A DNA stretch of 64,000 nucleotides from Adenophora triphylla var. japonica (GCA_022495995.1 JAFEMH010000933.1:124001-188000); one strand, 5' to 3'. Positions 36,590 to 47,333 are shown, numbered from the stretch's first letter. A program made the numbers and translations. The notes: a model not told the origin generated them from the sequence alone.

Positions 36590-39047
36590 CTACTCTGAAT
36601 CATCTCCATCTCCATCACCCTCTCCATCGTCCTCTTCATCTCCATCCTCGTCGTCATCCTCAGCCTCCTCTGGCTCATCGTCAGGATCGTCCGAAGGTGC
36701 CTCGTAAGCTATGGTCCCCGTGCGGTAATAGTCGTCAAGCTCAGTGATAACAGTGGAGTCAAGCTCATAGTCCGTGGCCGTCTCAGCTCCACCATCCTCA
36801 TCCTCATCCTCATCCTCATCATCATCATCAATCTCAATGGGTCTGTGAAGAGGCACATTTGGCCTCTTCGTCTGAGGCGTCGGTCCACTAATGCCTCCGC
36901 TGGTGCCTGTGTCATCAGAACGGCTCTTCTTCCTTCTCGGGCGGCCGAGGTGGAGAGATATCGATCGAACCACGTGATCGGCACCGATTCTTCCAAAAGC
37001 TCATACCTTTACGGAGCTTGCTAATCATGCCCACAGCGCCGGTATAAGCCACAGTCAAGTGCCTGTAAGCTGAGCCGATACAGTACAAGCAGACATAATA
37101 AGTGTCAAAATGCAGTTCTTGATAACAGGAAGAGATGCAATCAATCCAAAAGACGTAAGGAGTAATACTTACAGATCTAGAACCTCGCGGGAGCACCAGA
37201 TGAGGATGAGTCTGTGACATATCAATATGGGCTCGCCTCATGCGACCGCCGCCCTGATAATTAATGAAAGTCAGGGGCAAAGGAGGTCTAGCTACGTAGC
37301 CAGTCGAGGGTCCCGCACTCGAGCACCATAACCAACCCCAGTGCGTAGGGGTGAAGATGCCTGGCCACGTACAAAGTATAGTCCCCCTCCCGTGTGTAGA
37401 GATGTGCTGCCAAGCCTACAATCAGAGCATCTACATTCGCCAACTGGCGAGGCAGCCACATCCTAGCTGGTGGATCATCAGGGATCCGAGCATGCCTATT
37501 CGGCCCATGCTGTCTATACACCCTCTCTCCTAAATACAAGGCGTCTTCAGACAAACCCACCAGCAGCTTGCGACACTCTGTCAAGTGCGCAGCGTGATCC
37601 AAATCCAGGTCATCGTAACGGCCAGTCCAGGGGAACATACTCAGCCTCTGTGGAATCCCTCTCAAGCACCTCAGCGTGTCATGGTATGAAGCAGTAATCC
37701 TACACCTCGAACCCTCCGGTGTCTGAGTGCATTTCTGGCACTCTTCGTCCACCGTCGAGAGCGGGAAAGGTGGTGGCAGAAACTCATCCTTGTATACGCC
37801 ACTCGTAACGGCCAAAGTACTCGAAAGCCCAAGCCTGAAAAGAAGAAGAAGAAGTCAAAACAAGGAAAAAGGATAGAATGAAATGTGCAAAATAAAAGAG
37901 GTCAAGATGAGAGAATACCTCAAAAGCCAGATGACAGCAAGTAAAATACTTCGCCTTCCCTCTGCTGACGTCATCTAGGGCCAAATACATCTCAGCTAAA
38001 CCGGCCTCACCCCAGGATAGATTCCCCACGGTGTCCCAGGCTCTCAAAAGCTCCAACAGTGAAGTCAAGGCAGTAGATGCATTGTTAATAAACAGCATGT
38101 CAGAGAAGCCCACCCATACAAAAGCCCTCGCTAATCTCTCGGCTCTCAGCCGGCTCTCAACAGGGTCATTAACGACAATGTAGTCCCTGCACTGCTCCCC
38201 AACCAAGCCATGTAGTACCCCCAACTCATATCCATTCCCCTTCTTGATCCGGGGAACGAAACCAAGTAAGCCCATAAAATCAGCATCAGCAATAGGCTGG
38301 GGCTCAACTCCCTGTGCAGGCTCCTCTATGTAGAGCGGCTCATCCGTAAAGGGTAGTCCTATGATGACCGCAAAGTCCAGCGGAGTAACTGTCGTCTCAC
38401 CCCAAGAGAAGTGAAACGAGTGAGTGGTCTCCCACCAAAACTCTCTGAATGCCCTCACCAGATCCACACTCCTCTGAGTGCCTCCGATGGCCTTCGCCAT
38501 CTCAAAGAATTGCCCTAGCCCAGCAGCGTAAATCAGGCCCTTAGGCGAGTCCATCTGCTCCTGGCTACCCGGCAAGCTATCCCATAGCCTGCCAATCACC
38601 TCAGGGGAGCCACGGGTGCGCAATCCCTGCAAGAAAACATGGCACAAATATTAATATTTCGTGCTATTTCTTGAAATCGTCTCAAATGAAAAATAGGTCA
38701 AAACCTATCATCTAAGAGCATGCATTCAAGTATCACAATTCCTAGGTCAATCCATGTCCAACTCATATAAAATGCATTGCAGTCTGGAAAATTCAAATCA
38801 AATCGATTTCACCCAAATCAAAATTTTTCAAAAAAAAAAAAAAAAAAAACAAAACAAAAAAAACCCCTAGGTTGCTTACCACATCCTTCTTCCTGACATC
38901 CGAAGTATGCTCATCGATTTGTGGGTAGAAATCTCCTCTTGGTGCTTCCGGAAGAAATGGCCTTTGATTCCTTTGCACCCCCTTCCTTCGAGTAGCTAAT
39001 TCGGCGTGTTGAGGAGCCCTTTTAGTCGGATAGAGCCTAGGAGGCAT
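36590..39047 (-). CDS. Antisense plant mobile domain (PMD) protein gene carried by element C
   Basis: PMD proteins (MAIN/MAIL family) occur both as host genes and inside transposons. Exon 1 is 38880-39047 (MPPRLYPTKRAPQHAELATR, 56 aa) with a GTAAGC donor. Exon 2 is 37919-38626 (phase 0, 708 bp, no stop): VIGRLWDSLP, FREFWWETTHSFHFSWGE, TTVTPLDFAVIIGLPFTDEP, and the W-E-LAEMYLALDDVSRG block typical of PMD. Exon 3 begins after the acceptor at about 37835 (AWAFEYFG); a one-base frame change near 37810 leads to the frame ending at 37288. Further exons with a GTAAGT donor (about 37170) and a D/E-rich tail (to 36590) are likely. The gene runs opposite to the retrotransposon. Its own start and introns argue for separate transcription. 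It may be slightly damaged in exon 3. Confidence 0.8.
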
Positions 39048-39560
39048 TTTCCAAGTTGAATCGAACTAAAAAAGTTGTTTGATTTCTCTAGATCCCTCTC
39101 AAAACGCCCTCTGATGTTGCTCTCTCTCTTCTCGCCGTCGCCTCCCTCTCAATTTCAAGTTTAATTGATTTTCAAAATGGCGACTGTGCGATTTTTAATG
39201 AATCTGTCCAAGGGCCTATTATGTCGTGCGACATACTAAGCCCCTGTGGCTGATTTTTACAATTTTGCCCTTGAAGGCTCCATTTTACAATTTTGTCCCC
39301 CGTAGGCCTCTTTTACCCTTTATGCCCCTGGCATTTCTAATCACTTTCAACCAAATTTTCCCTCCAGTACCCCCGAGGCCTATTTTACAAATTTACCTCT
39401 GTGACTCAGTTTATTTGCCCTTGGCATTTCCAATTTCATTTTTCAAATAATCAGGGTACATCCCAGTTTTCTTTGCAAAAAAAATTATTCGGGTGCGTCC
39501 CACTTTTCTTTACAAGAAAAACTATTGATTCCTTCCAACTTCTCTGCAAAATCCAACCTT
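39048..39560. other. Upstream region of the antisense PMD gene
   Basis: This is the promoter side of the PMD gene on the minus strand. It includes a copy of the promoter palindrome, ATGTCGTGCGACAT at 39221-39234, about 175 bp before the PMD ATG. A CT/GA-rich leader lies at about 39080-39150. No TATA box is obvious. Confidence 0.45.
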
Positions 39561-39569
39561 TTTCGCGAT

Positions 39570-40110
39570 CTCCGTTATCGCCAAATGGGATAACGTTTTC
39601 TCCGGGAAATTCTCCGTTATTGCCAAATGGGATAACGTTTCCTCCGGGAAATCCTCCGTTATCGCCAAATGGGATAACGTTTCCTCCGGGAAATTCTCCG
39701 TTATCGCCAAATGGGATAACGTTTCCTCCGGGAAATTCTCCGTTATCGCCAAATGGGATAACGTTTCCTTCGGGAAATCCTCCGTTATCGCCAAATGGGA
39801 TAACGTTTCCTCCGGAAAATCCTCCGTTATCGCCAAATGGGATAACGTTTCCTCCGGAAAATCCTCCGTTATCGCCAAATGGGATAACGTTTCCTCAGGG
39901 AAATCCTACGTTATAGCCAAGATAACGTTTCCTCCGGGAAATCCTACGTTATCGCCAAATGGGATAACGTTTCCTCCGGGAAATCCTACGTTATCGCCAA
40001 ATGGGATAACGTTTCCTCCGGGAAATCCTACGTTATCGCCAAATGGGATAACGTTTCCTCCGGGAAATCCCCTGTTATTGCCAAATGGGATAATGTTTCT
40101 TGTTAAAAAT
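39570..40110. repeat. Tandem array T3, ~42-bp hairpin unit, about 13 copies
   Basis: Each unit contains CGTTATC-GCCAAATG-GGATAACG, an inverted repeat able to form a hairpin, joined by TTTCCTCCGGGAAATCCTC, itself with TTTCC/GGAAA symmetry. Units are nearly uniform, with one shortened unit at about 39910. Because 42 is a multiple of three, a 14-residue repeated peptide appears in one minus frame; I treat that as incidental. Confidence 0.92.
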
Positions 40111-40139
40111 TTCAGTTATGGCCGGAAGGCAATAACATT

Positions 40140-40430
40140 TCGCTTTATTTTGATCTCCGTTATTTCCGAATGACGGAATAATAATATTTCGACCTTTTTT
40201 CGCTTTATTTTGATCTCCGCTATTTCCAAATGACGGAATAATAATATTTCGACCTTTTTTTCGCTTTATTTTGATCTCCGTTATTTCCGAATGACGGAAT
40301 AATAATATTTCGACCTTTTTTTCGCTTTATTTTGATCTCCGTTATTTCCGAATGACGGAATAATAATATTTCGACCTTTTTTTGCTTTATTTCGATCTCC
40401 GTTATTCCAAGGTGAAGGAATAACACTTCG
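40140..40430. repeat. Tandem array T4, ~60-bp unit, 5 copies
   Basis: Units start CGCTTTATTTTGATCTCCGT at about 40141, 40201, 40262, 40323 and 40384. Each carries CCGTTATTTCCG followed by a CGGAATAATAATATTTCG stretch, again pairing-capable. It lies just before the polypurine tract and 3' LTR. Confidence 0.9.
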
Positions 40431-40698
40431 ACTCAATAAAAGCTCGAACTACGACCTGGCTTGATTCCCCCGGGATACGTAGGTAGCCTCCTGTAGGTTC
40501 AGCCAATTTGTCACATATGACGCCCCCTTTCCCCAGTGGATTCTGAACTACGATCAAGGCTTGATTCCTCCGGGATACGTAGGTAGCCTTTCATGAAAGG
40601 TCCAGCCACTCGACCAACTTGGTCACCCAATCCGTCTCGGCATTCGCCAGATTGGATCCTTTTCTATCGACAACCCCACTCGCCCTGCAAGTGACGTT

Positions 40699-40711
40699 GC
40701 CGAGGGGCTTC
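40699..40711 (+). promoter_or_regulatory. Polypurine tract of element C
   Basis: GCCGAGGGGCTTC directly abuts the TGTAAG start of the 3' LTR. The GAGGGG purine run is the likely plus-strand primer, though the last bases are pyrimidine-containing. Confidence 0.6.
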
Positions 40712-42943
40712 TGTAAGTACCCAAATCTGGCTCATGTCTTCCGGTTAATTTTCCCGGCAATTTCGGTAATTTTTCCGGTAATTCCTCGGACTTTCCAACA
40801 GTTCCGGAATAATTTCAGAAATGTTCCAAGCCTTTTAAGGGCTGAAGGGAATGCTTGGTAATTAAGAAACACGTTTTTCTTAATCCCAAAACCCTTCTAG
40901 AAGACTGCCACCTTGCATGTTTCTAGAAGGGACTGGAAGTGGCTACTTATGTCGTGCGACATAATAGGCCATGAAAACTTCTAGAAGCTTGCCACCTTGC
41001 ATGTTTCTAGAAGAATGCGAAGTGGCTACTTATGTCGTGCGACATAATAGGCCATGAAAACTTCTAGAAGGTTGCCACCTTGCATGTTTCTAGAAGGAAA
41101 ACGGTTATGGCTTGTTATGTCGTGCGACATAACAAGCCCATGCAGGCAGCCTATAAATAGAGGCCTTCACCTCTCATTTTGGACACCTTTTCCACCCCTC
41201 AGTCCCCCTCTATAGGGAATACGCCCAGAAGCATCCCCTCTCCTCACAATCCTCCCAAATCAATCCCAAATCAATCACACACACACTTCCCACACACACA
41301 CTTCATATACACATCAAGAATCAAGGAGTTCTCAAAGAACCAAGGCTCAATCTCAGCCCCGGAGATTGCTGTTTTGAAGGCCCCTATATCTAACTTGATA
41401 TAGGGAGTCGTGGTCTTCAAGGGTAACGATTTCCTACCCTTTTCCACTCTCTATTTTCCTTTGAATGTGAAATCTCTATGCTAAATGCGTTGATAATATA
41501 GTATTCTGATTAAAGTTGCATACTTTAGTATTATATTGCCCAGATCCACATCTGATTTCATCACATTTCATGTAAAAGCCCCGGTTTGGCTTGGTTTTGC
41601 ATGAACACTCAAGATGAGTGTGGATCCCTCATATCCACACCCTCTTGAAGCGTTCATTATTGATAAACATGCTCTCTGAGATTTGTTTGTGAAGTAACTT
41701 GACCATTTTGGTGCCTTGTTACCTCTGCAAATCTCAGCTGTTTAGGCTTCTGCAAAATGGCTTGTTATGTCACGCGACATAGGCAGCCTATGTCACGCGA
41801 CATAAGTAGCCAGTTTGCAGATTCCTCATCTTTTTCAGCTGTAATCTGATGTTTGCCTTTTCTAATGCATCAATTTGCATTTAAACTAAAGCATTTTCAT
41901 ACAGAGCAGCATCATTTGCATTAAAAGAATATATTTTTCATCAAAATGACATCTTTGCTTTAAAGGTGCATCCCTTGCACTCAAAAAAACCCATTTTCAT
42001 ACATAAAATGCATCCCTTGCACTCAAAAAACCCATTTTCATACATAAAATGCATCCCTTGTATCAAAAGTCATTACTTTACTTTAAAGTAGCATCCTTTG
42101 TTTTTCCGAATAACATCTCTATGCATCATTTGTATATAAAACACTAATTTTCCACATAAAAATGCATTCTTTGCATAAAAATCTTTTCTTTGCACAAAAA
42201 GCATCCCTTGCAACCAAAAGACATTCTTTACACCAAAAATGTCATCTTTTCACTAAAGTGTCATTTTTATACATTCCCCCATGTCCCCATTAGTAACCTT
42301 GGAATGGACCGGTGTAAAAAATCCTATCTTTACATCGTTCCTTCCATTAAAGGTTCCACGATTTCTTTAGAAAGGGACAATCTTGAACCCTATATCTCCA
42401 ATTATCGCTTAAGATCGAGTGAGAAGCATCTATATGAGCTCGACCGTCTTAAAGCGTAGGATTGATGGGCTAAGGACCTTCCTTTTCTAAAGAACCTCAT
42501 ATTTGACTATAAAGAGAGTCATTCTCTCGATCATGCAAGTCCCGAGGTTAAAATGCGATGATCACAAGTCCAAGATGAGGACGGGATCATAATCCCGAAT
42601 ATATAAAATCCAAGAAATCCCGAGCGACAACCAATAAATGGTTTGTACGTCCGGAAGACGACTTGGGACATTCCCTCCTTTATTTTTAAACACATGCACA
42701 CAAGAAAGCACGCAAGCAAGCACGATTAATGGGATCTTGGGAGACTTGCTCCGGCAAGGCACCTTGGGTGAACGACGATCCGTTCTTCCCAAGGGGTAAC
42801 TTAACCTCCGAACCCATAAAACCTTTTTTTCAAAGTTTTGAGGTAATCAAAATGGCGTGGCGACTCCGTTTTTCAAATTAAACCGGATGTCTTCAAACTC
42901 GCGTGAATCCAACAAACAAAAAAATTTGGGGCACACATTCACA
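40712..42943 (+). repeat. Element C 3' LTR (2232 bp)
   Basis: This is a near-identical partner of 26915-29155, with an 8-bp deletion near 42138 (AAATAATA lost). It carries the same TATA box at 41152-41159 and the same palindromes at 40949-40962, 41032-41045, 41117-41130, 41767-41780 and 41790-41803. The last one restores the perfect CACGCGAC core that is CACGCAAC in the 5' LTR. Confidence 0.93.
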
Positions 42944-43981
42944 GTAAGTAACCCTAACAATTTGGGAAAAAGACTCATTTTCCAAAGCCAAAACGGACTC
43001 TCAGCGCCGCTATGCACGGCCGTGCAGTTTACTAAAGCACGCCCGTGCAACTTTTGCACGGCCGCTCCAAAAACCAACGCACGGCCGCTCCAGCCAGCAA
43101 CTCTTGCACGGGCGCTCCAAATTATAGCGCACGGCCGTGCAACAGCCTCAAATCCCAAATTCCAATTTTCAGCTTAGATCAAATTCGTTCTTTGTGTGTG
43201 ACCCAGTAGGAATTATATTTATGTTGGTAGTGAGTTTAAACATCGACCTCACAAGACATAAGTGGTTTCTAGCAAATCATTATATCCACCCAATTAATAT
43301 AACATCAAAGCTTGATTCCTCGATAGATCAAATGTCACAATCCCTTTGTCCACGATGTCCAATTGAACATGAGTCATGGTCCATGTTAACTCACATGTTC
43401 AATGCTTTCTCTATCAAATCACTTGAGTGTGGCCACACATTTCATCAACATCATTCATCGAGGGGCCCAAGCAAACATCTCTCTCAACGAGAGGGACAAA
43501 TTCCATCTTGACTTATCATTCTTCCCTACACGAATCCAATTGTGCCAACATAGCCCTTATTGCTATCTGATTAAAGATAGTGTTAGACTATATCAAACAC
43601 AATGTTCATCGTGTGAAAGACGATGATAATCTCAGGTTCAAATGATTCAATAACAAGACTATCATGAGATTTATTCACGACATATATGACTATAGACCAT
43701 GTCATAAATTTCATCGGTAGGTCATGTCCAATACTTGTTCTCTAGCAAGTATCCATAAGTGTAATGTGCATTACATGCATATAATCATCTCCATGATTAT
43801 CCACTACCAACTTATACTAGTTATTCATAATAACTAGGGACACAGTTAAATATAATAAACATGTAAACATATAATGAACCAAATAAACTTTCTCTATAAT
43901 AAATGATAAAGACGATTACATAGCGGTTTAGATTATAAGTCAAACATAACTAAACGCCTAGGGCACTACACCAACAAGGAT

Positions 43982-44529
43982 GTCTCTGGCCGCACCCGTA
44001 TCAATCAGAACTCGACCAATATTTGCTCGGGATATTCTCATACGAATGGTGAGGGGCTGAGTGGAATGGAAAAGGTTGGAGGCAAGTTCACTCCTTTTAA
44101 ACCCAATTTCCTGCTCTTCTTTCGGAGCCACAGGTGGAATCAAGAAAATCTTTTCAAGAGTCCTGATTTGGAGGGAGAGCTGTTTGTTGGATGGAGATTC
44201 TACTCCAATAAAGTTGATATCGTATGTATCCAATTCATCCTCGTCATCGTTTCCTCTTTCCCTCCTTTTGGGGCTGCTCTGTGGTCGTGCCCACTGTGGA
44301 TTATTGTTGTTATTATTGGCATTATTTTGGCCCTATACCCACTTGGTCAACTCCCCATTATTAACTTTCTGCTGAATGATTTTCTTCAGCTGGAAGCAAT
44401 CTTCTGTGTTGTGACCATGGTCATTGTGATAATCACAGAATTTGGTTTGACTCCTCTCATTGGGCTTTCTGGCCATTGGGGGAGGAGGGGGAATTTCCAT
44501 AGTTTTCAAAATGGCTGCCCGGGATGAGT
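43982..44529 (-). pseudogene. Element A zinc knuckle and protease N-terminal part
   Basis: On the minus strand a zinc knuckle CDYHNDHGHNTEDC (C-x2-H-x4-H-x4-C) lies at about 44400-44450. Asn-rich and Asp/Glu-rich linkers follow, then a protease with IGRVLIDTGAARDIL, the DTG catalytic loop, which B1 breaks immediately afterwards. Protease would cut the gag-pol polyprotein. A frame change lies between the gag end (44530) and the knuckle. Confidence 0.86.
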
Positions 44530-45778
44530 TCAGGGGGTGAAAACTGTTTCCTCCGTCAACTTCCTGAGCTTGTCCGTACCGCGGCTACGGTTTTTCCCTT
44601 GATTGTTGTTGCAGCCAGATCCCTCTCCCGCTTCTTGGACTTGAGCAATTCTATCCTTTGCTGGTTCGCGGGGAGCGGCCTCGTTTGTCTCTTCGACTGA
44701 GGCAATGGCAGACGCTTGCTCATACATTTCCTCCATGCTCTTAGGCCGGTTGCATGCAAAGTTCATTTTCAAGAAGCTGCTGGAGAGACCGCCTTCAAAG
44801 CAGAGCCGGATGTCACTCTCGGACAAGTCTACGATCTGCTCGCTCATTTTTCTGAACCGAGTGATGTAGCTTTTCGTTGTCTCCGTTCCAGCCTGTTTGA
44901 CTCTGACCAGGTCCGTCTTAGGCCATGCGGGCTCGCTTGCCCCAGCAAATGAATTCCGGAAGATGTGCCTGAATTGGTTGTAAGTTCTTATGGAATTGGG
45001 TTTAAGGGCCAACATCTACGACAAGGTTTTGTCCGTGAAGGTAACGGCCAGGACTTTGCACATCACTGCTTCATCAGAAGAGAATAGGGCCATCTGCCCC
45101 TCAAACCGCCCCATATGGCTCTTAGCATTTGTAGAGCCATCATACGTTTCGATCTGGGGGGTTTTCCCTTTTTGTATTGGTGTCTGGGCAATCTTATCAA
45201 CAAAGGCATCCATGGTGCGGCCACACTTCATTGAAGTTTGTTGGTGGGTCTCCCACATTTGATGCATGAATTTGATAAATTCCGGGCTCTTGTCATCCAT
45301 ATTGGATTTCTTAGACCGCGAAATCATGGCCTTTTCCTTGGCATGAGCCATAGATCTGGCTTTGGATTTCTCGCGGTGAGGGTTTGATTGAGCCTCTTCT
45401 CCTCTCTCCTCATCATCATCAATATCCACCACATCCTCCTGACCGCGGTCAAAGGTTGGTTCGAATGAGTGGGGACTCGTTGGGAGAACCTTTGGGAACC
45501 TTCTTGGAGGGGCACTCCGCCATTGCTTCTAACTCTACCAACTCCAACTGGGCATCGTGTATGGCCATGGCCTAAGCCACTAGTTTAGATCTTGCGGCCA
45601 AAGCGTCCTTTTTCATGAGGATTAACTCCAGAGTGATAGGAGAGTTTGGAGAAGTGATAGGAGTTTTAGGAGTGTTGGGGGTTTTTGGACTAGGATTTTG
45701 GAGGGCGTTTTCTTTTTTGGCTTCCTCCAAAAGCTTCTTCAAATCCCTTTGAGCAGGGAAAAGATTACCCAAACTGTG
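44530..45778 (-). pseudogene. Element A gag, main part
   Basis: This is the capsid-like region of a Ty3/gypsy gag: IETYDGSTNAKSHMGRFEGQ, CKVLAVTFT, then a stop where W is expected (TAG in place of TGG at about 45015), then MLALKPNSIRTYNQFRHIF and YITRFRKMSEQ. The N-terminal part (45772-45572, LKKLLEEAKKENAL) is lysine/proline-rich. At least two further frame breaks occur around 45570 and 45432. Solo LTR B2 cuts it at 45778. Confidence 0.88.
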
Positions 45779-47205
45779 TGTTGGGTTTTATGGATCCATG
45801 CGCAGCGGAATTAAGCATAAAATTAACACAAAACCCAAGCCCTAAGATCCGTTCTATACGATTAAATTGAATTGCTATGAGATAGAATTTACCAACCTAA
45901 ATTGCTTTCCGGTCTTGAGCTATCGAACGGATAATTATGTGATTCGTAATCACAAACTTTTGATCTTTAAATCTTCAAATCTTCAACTCCTTTGGATCTT
46001 CAGATTTGAACTCTAGGTCTTTGATTTGTTTGAACAAAACTAAGACCCTCTTTTGGTAATCCACACAAATATGAATGTCGAGAACAATTCTCGGGTTGGG
46101 AATTGCTAGATTCCTAAAACTTATGGAAGAATATTGAGAGTATTTTTGTTATGATTTTCCCTTGAAAATTTCGGCCAGGCCTTAGGGTTGACAGACCTCA
46201 CATATTTATACTACTTTAGTGTAAATATGTTTCCTAATCGAATTAGGAGAACAGGCTGTCAAAAAAGCGTCTGTGGCTAGTTATGTCGCGCGACATAAGT
46301 AGCCAGTGGCTAGTTATGTCGCGTGACATAACTAGCCAGTGGCTAGTTATGTCGCGTGACATAAGTTGCCAAATACAAAAACTCTCAATCATTCTTCCCT
46401 TGGTTCAACCAACTCATTCTATTTGTGTGTGACCCAATAGGATTGTATTATGTTGGCAATGAGTCCGATCATATCGACCCTCATAAGACATAAGCGGACT
46501 CTAGCAAGCCATTATGTCCACCCAAATAACACAACGTAAGAGTTCACGTTTCCAATGGTACACTTCCATTTTTCCCTTTGTCTCACGATGTTATATTGAA
46601 CACAAGTCATGGTCCACGTCAACTTGTATTTGTTCAATGCTTTCTCGATCTTGAGTATAATGATAGTCCAATCATATTGGGGTGTGGCCACACGCTTTCA
46701 TCATTATCACTCATTGAGGGGCCCAAGCAAAACATCTCTCTTTCGAGGGACAAATTCCATCTTGACTTATCATCCTTCCCATCATGAATCCGATCATGCC
46801 AAAGATAGCCTTTATAGATATCGTGTTAAGATACCGTTTGACTAAAATCAAACATAACTTTCATCATGTGTAAGGTCATGATAATCTCAGGTCTAGGGAC
46901 TAAATGAAGTGACCATATGAGATTTAATTATGACATTTGACCATGACATAAATCTCATACGGGTCAAGTCCAGTTACTTGTTCTCTGACAAGTACCCATA
47001 ATTTCAATGTGCATCTCTATGCATATAATCATCATATGATTATCCATTGACAATTATACTAAATATTCTCTTAATAATCAGGGACGGAGATTATTACAAT
47101 AAATATGCAAACTATATAATAATCAAATAATAAACATAAACGATAAAGATGATACATAACGGTTTTCAGTTAAACATAACTAAAGCCTAGGGCATTACAC
47201 CAACA
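45779..47205 (-). mobile_element. Solo LTR B2 (1427 bp)
   Basis: The ends read TGTTGGGTTTT and TTACACCAACA, flanked by CTGTG at 45774-45778 and 47206-47210. It is the same family as B1, with matching blocks such as GTGTGTGACCCARTAGGA and the CTAGGGCAYTACACCAACA end. A minus-strand TATA box (GTATAAATA, 46203-46211 region) lies downstream, in element sense, of three tandem 33-bp units. Each unit carries a palindrome ATGTCGCGYGACAT (46283-46363). There is no internal region, so it is a solo LTR left by recombination. It splits gag of element A. Confidence 0.92.
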
Positions 47206-47333
47206 CTGTGAGCATGGCCCCCCAACCTGTTAAAGGCCGAGGTGCAAGGCCTAACAGGATTGATATGTGATGGAGAAGCTTGGTCACTTTCAGGAAATGA
47301 TAATAAACCAGCGTATCTTAGAGGAATAGACAT
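47206..47333 (-). pseudogene. Element A gag N-terminus
   Basis: The likely gag ATG is at 47333 (MSIPLRYAGLLSFPESDQA). The frame runs into the B2 target duplication and resumes in the same frame on the far side at 45778. The upstream part of the same open frame to 47486 extends into the LTR and is not coding. Confidence 0.65.

Larger units (their letters stand above)
26915..42943 (+). mobile_element. Element C: young non-autonomous Tat/Ogre-like LTR retrotransposon
   Basis: Long direct repeats (26915-29155 and 40712-42943) start TGTAAGTACCC and end CATTCACA. They are flanked by GTAAG (26910-26914 and 42944-42948). Between them are a PBS, a leader with hairpin repeats, a reduced gag (31479-32934), spacers, an antisense PMD gene (36590-39047), two tandem arrays and a polypurine tract. 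There is no protease, RT, RNase H or integrase, so movement would need a helper element. I counted about 27 substitutions and one 8-bp indel between LTRs by eye, roughly 1.2%, so the insertion is recent. It lies within solo LTR B1. Confidence 0.93.
26435..43976 (-). mobile_element. Solo LTR B1, itself split by element C
   Basis: The outer ends read TGTTGGGTTTT and ACACCAACA on the plus strand, with the duplication AGGAT at 26430-26434 and 43977-43981. Removing element C leaves 26435-26914 plus 42949-43976, about 1.5 kb, which matches the complete solo LTR B2 in ends, order and size. No internal domain belongs to this family here, so it is a solo LTR. A TATA box on the minus strand (GTATAAATAAG, about 26898-26908) gives its orientation. 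Six copies of a GCACGGCCGTGC-type palindrome (43013-43142) lie upstream of that TATA box in element sense. It interrupts the protease of element A. Confidence 0.9.

Noticed and set aside
39522..39878. Minus-strand ORF with a 14-residue repeated peptide
   Set aside because: It results from the 42-bp tandem array T3, whose length is a multiple of three. The repeat is explained as hairpin DNA, and no start signal or conservation supports a protein.
26435..43976. B1 as a full-length retrotransposon with C as its internal region
   Set aside because: After removing C between its GTAAG duplications, only one LTR-sized sequence remains, with no second LTR copy.
44061..44527. Hydrophobic plus-strand ORFs that look like membrane proteins
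   Set aside because: They are reverse complements of the gag-protease region of element A.
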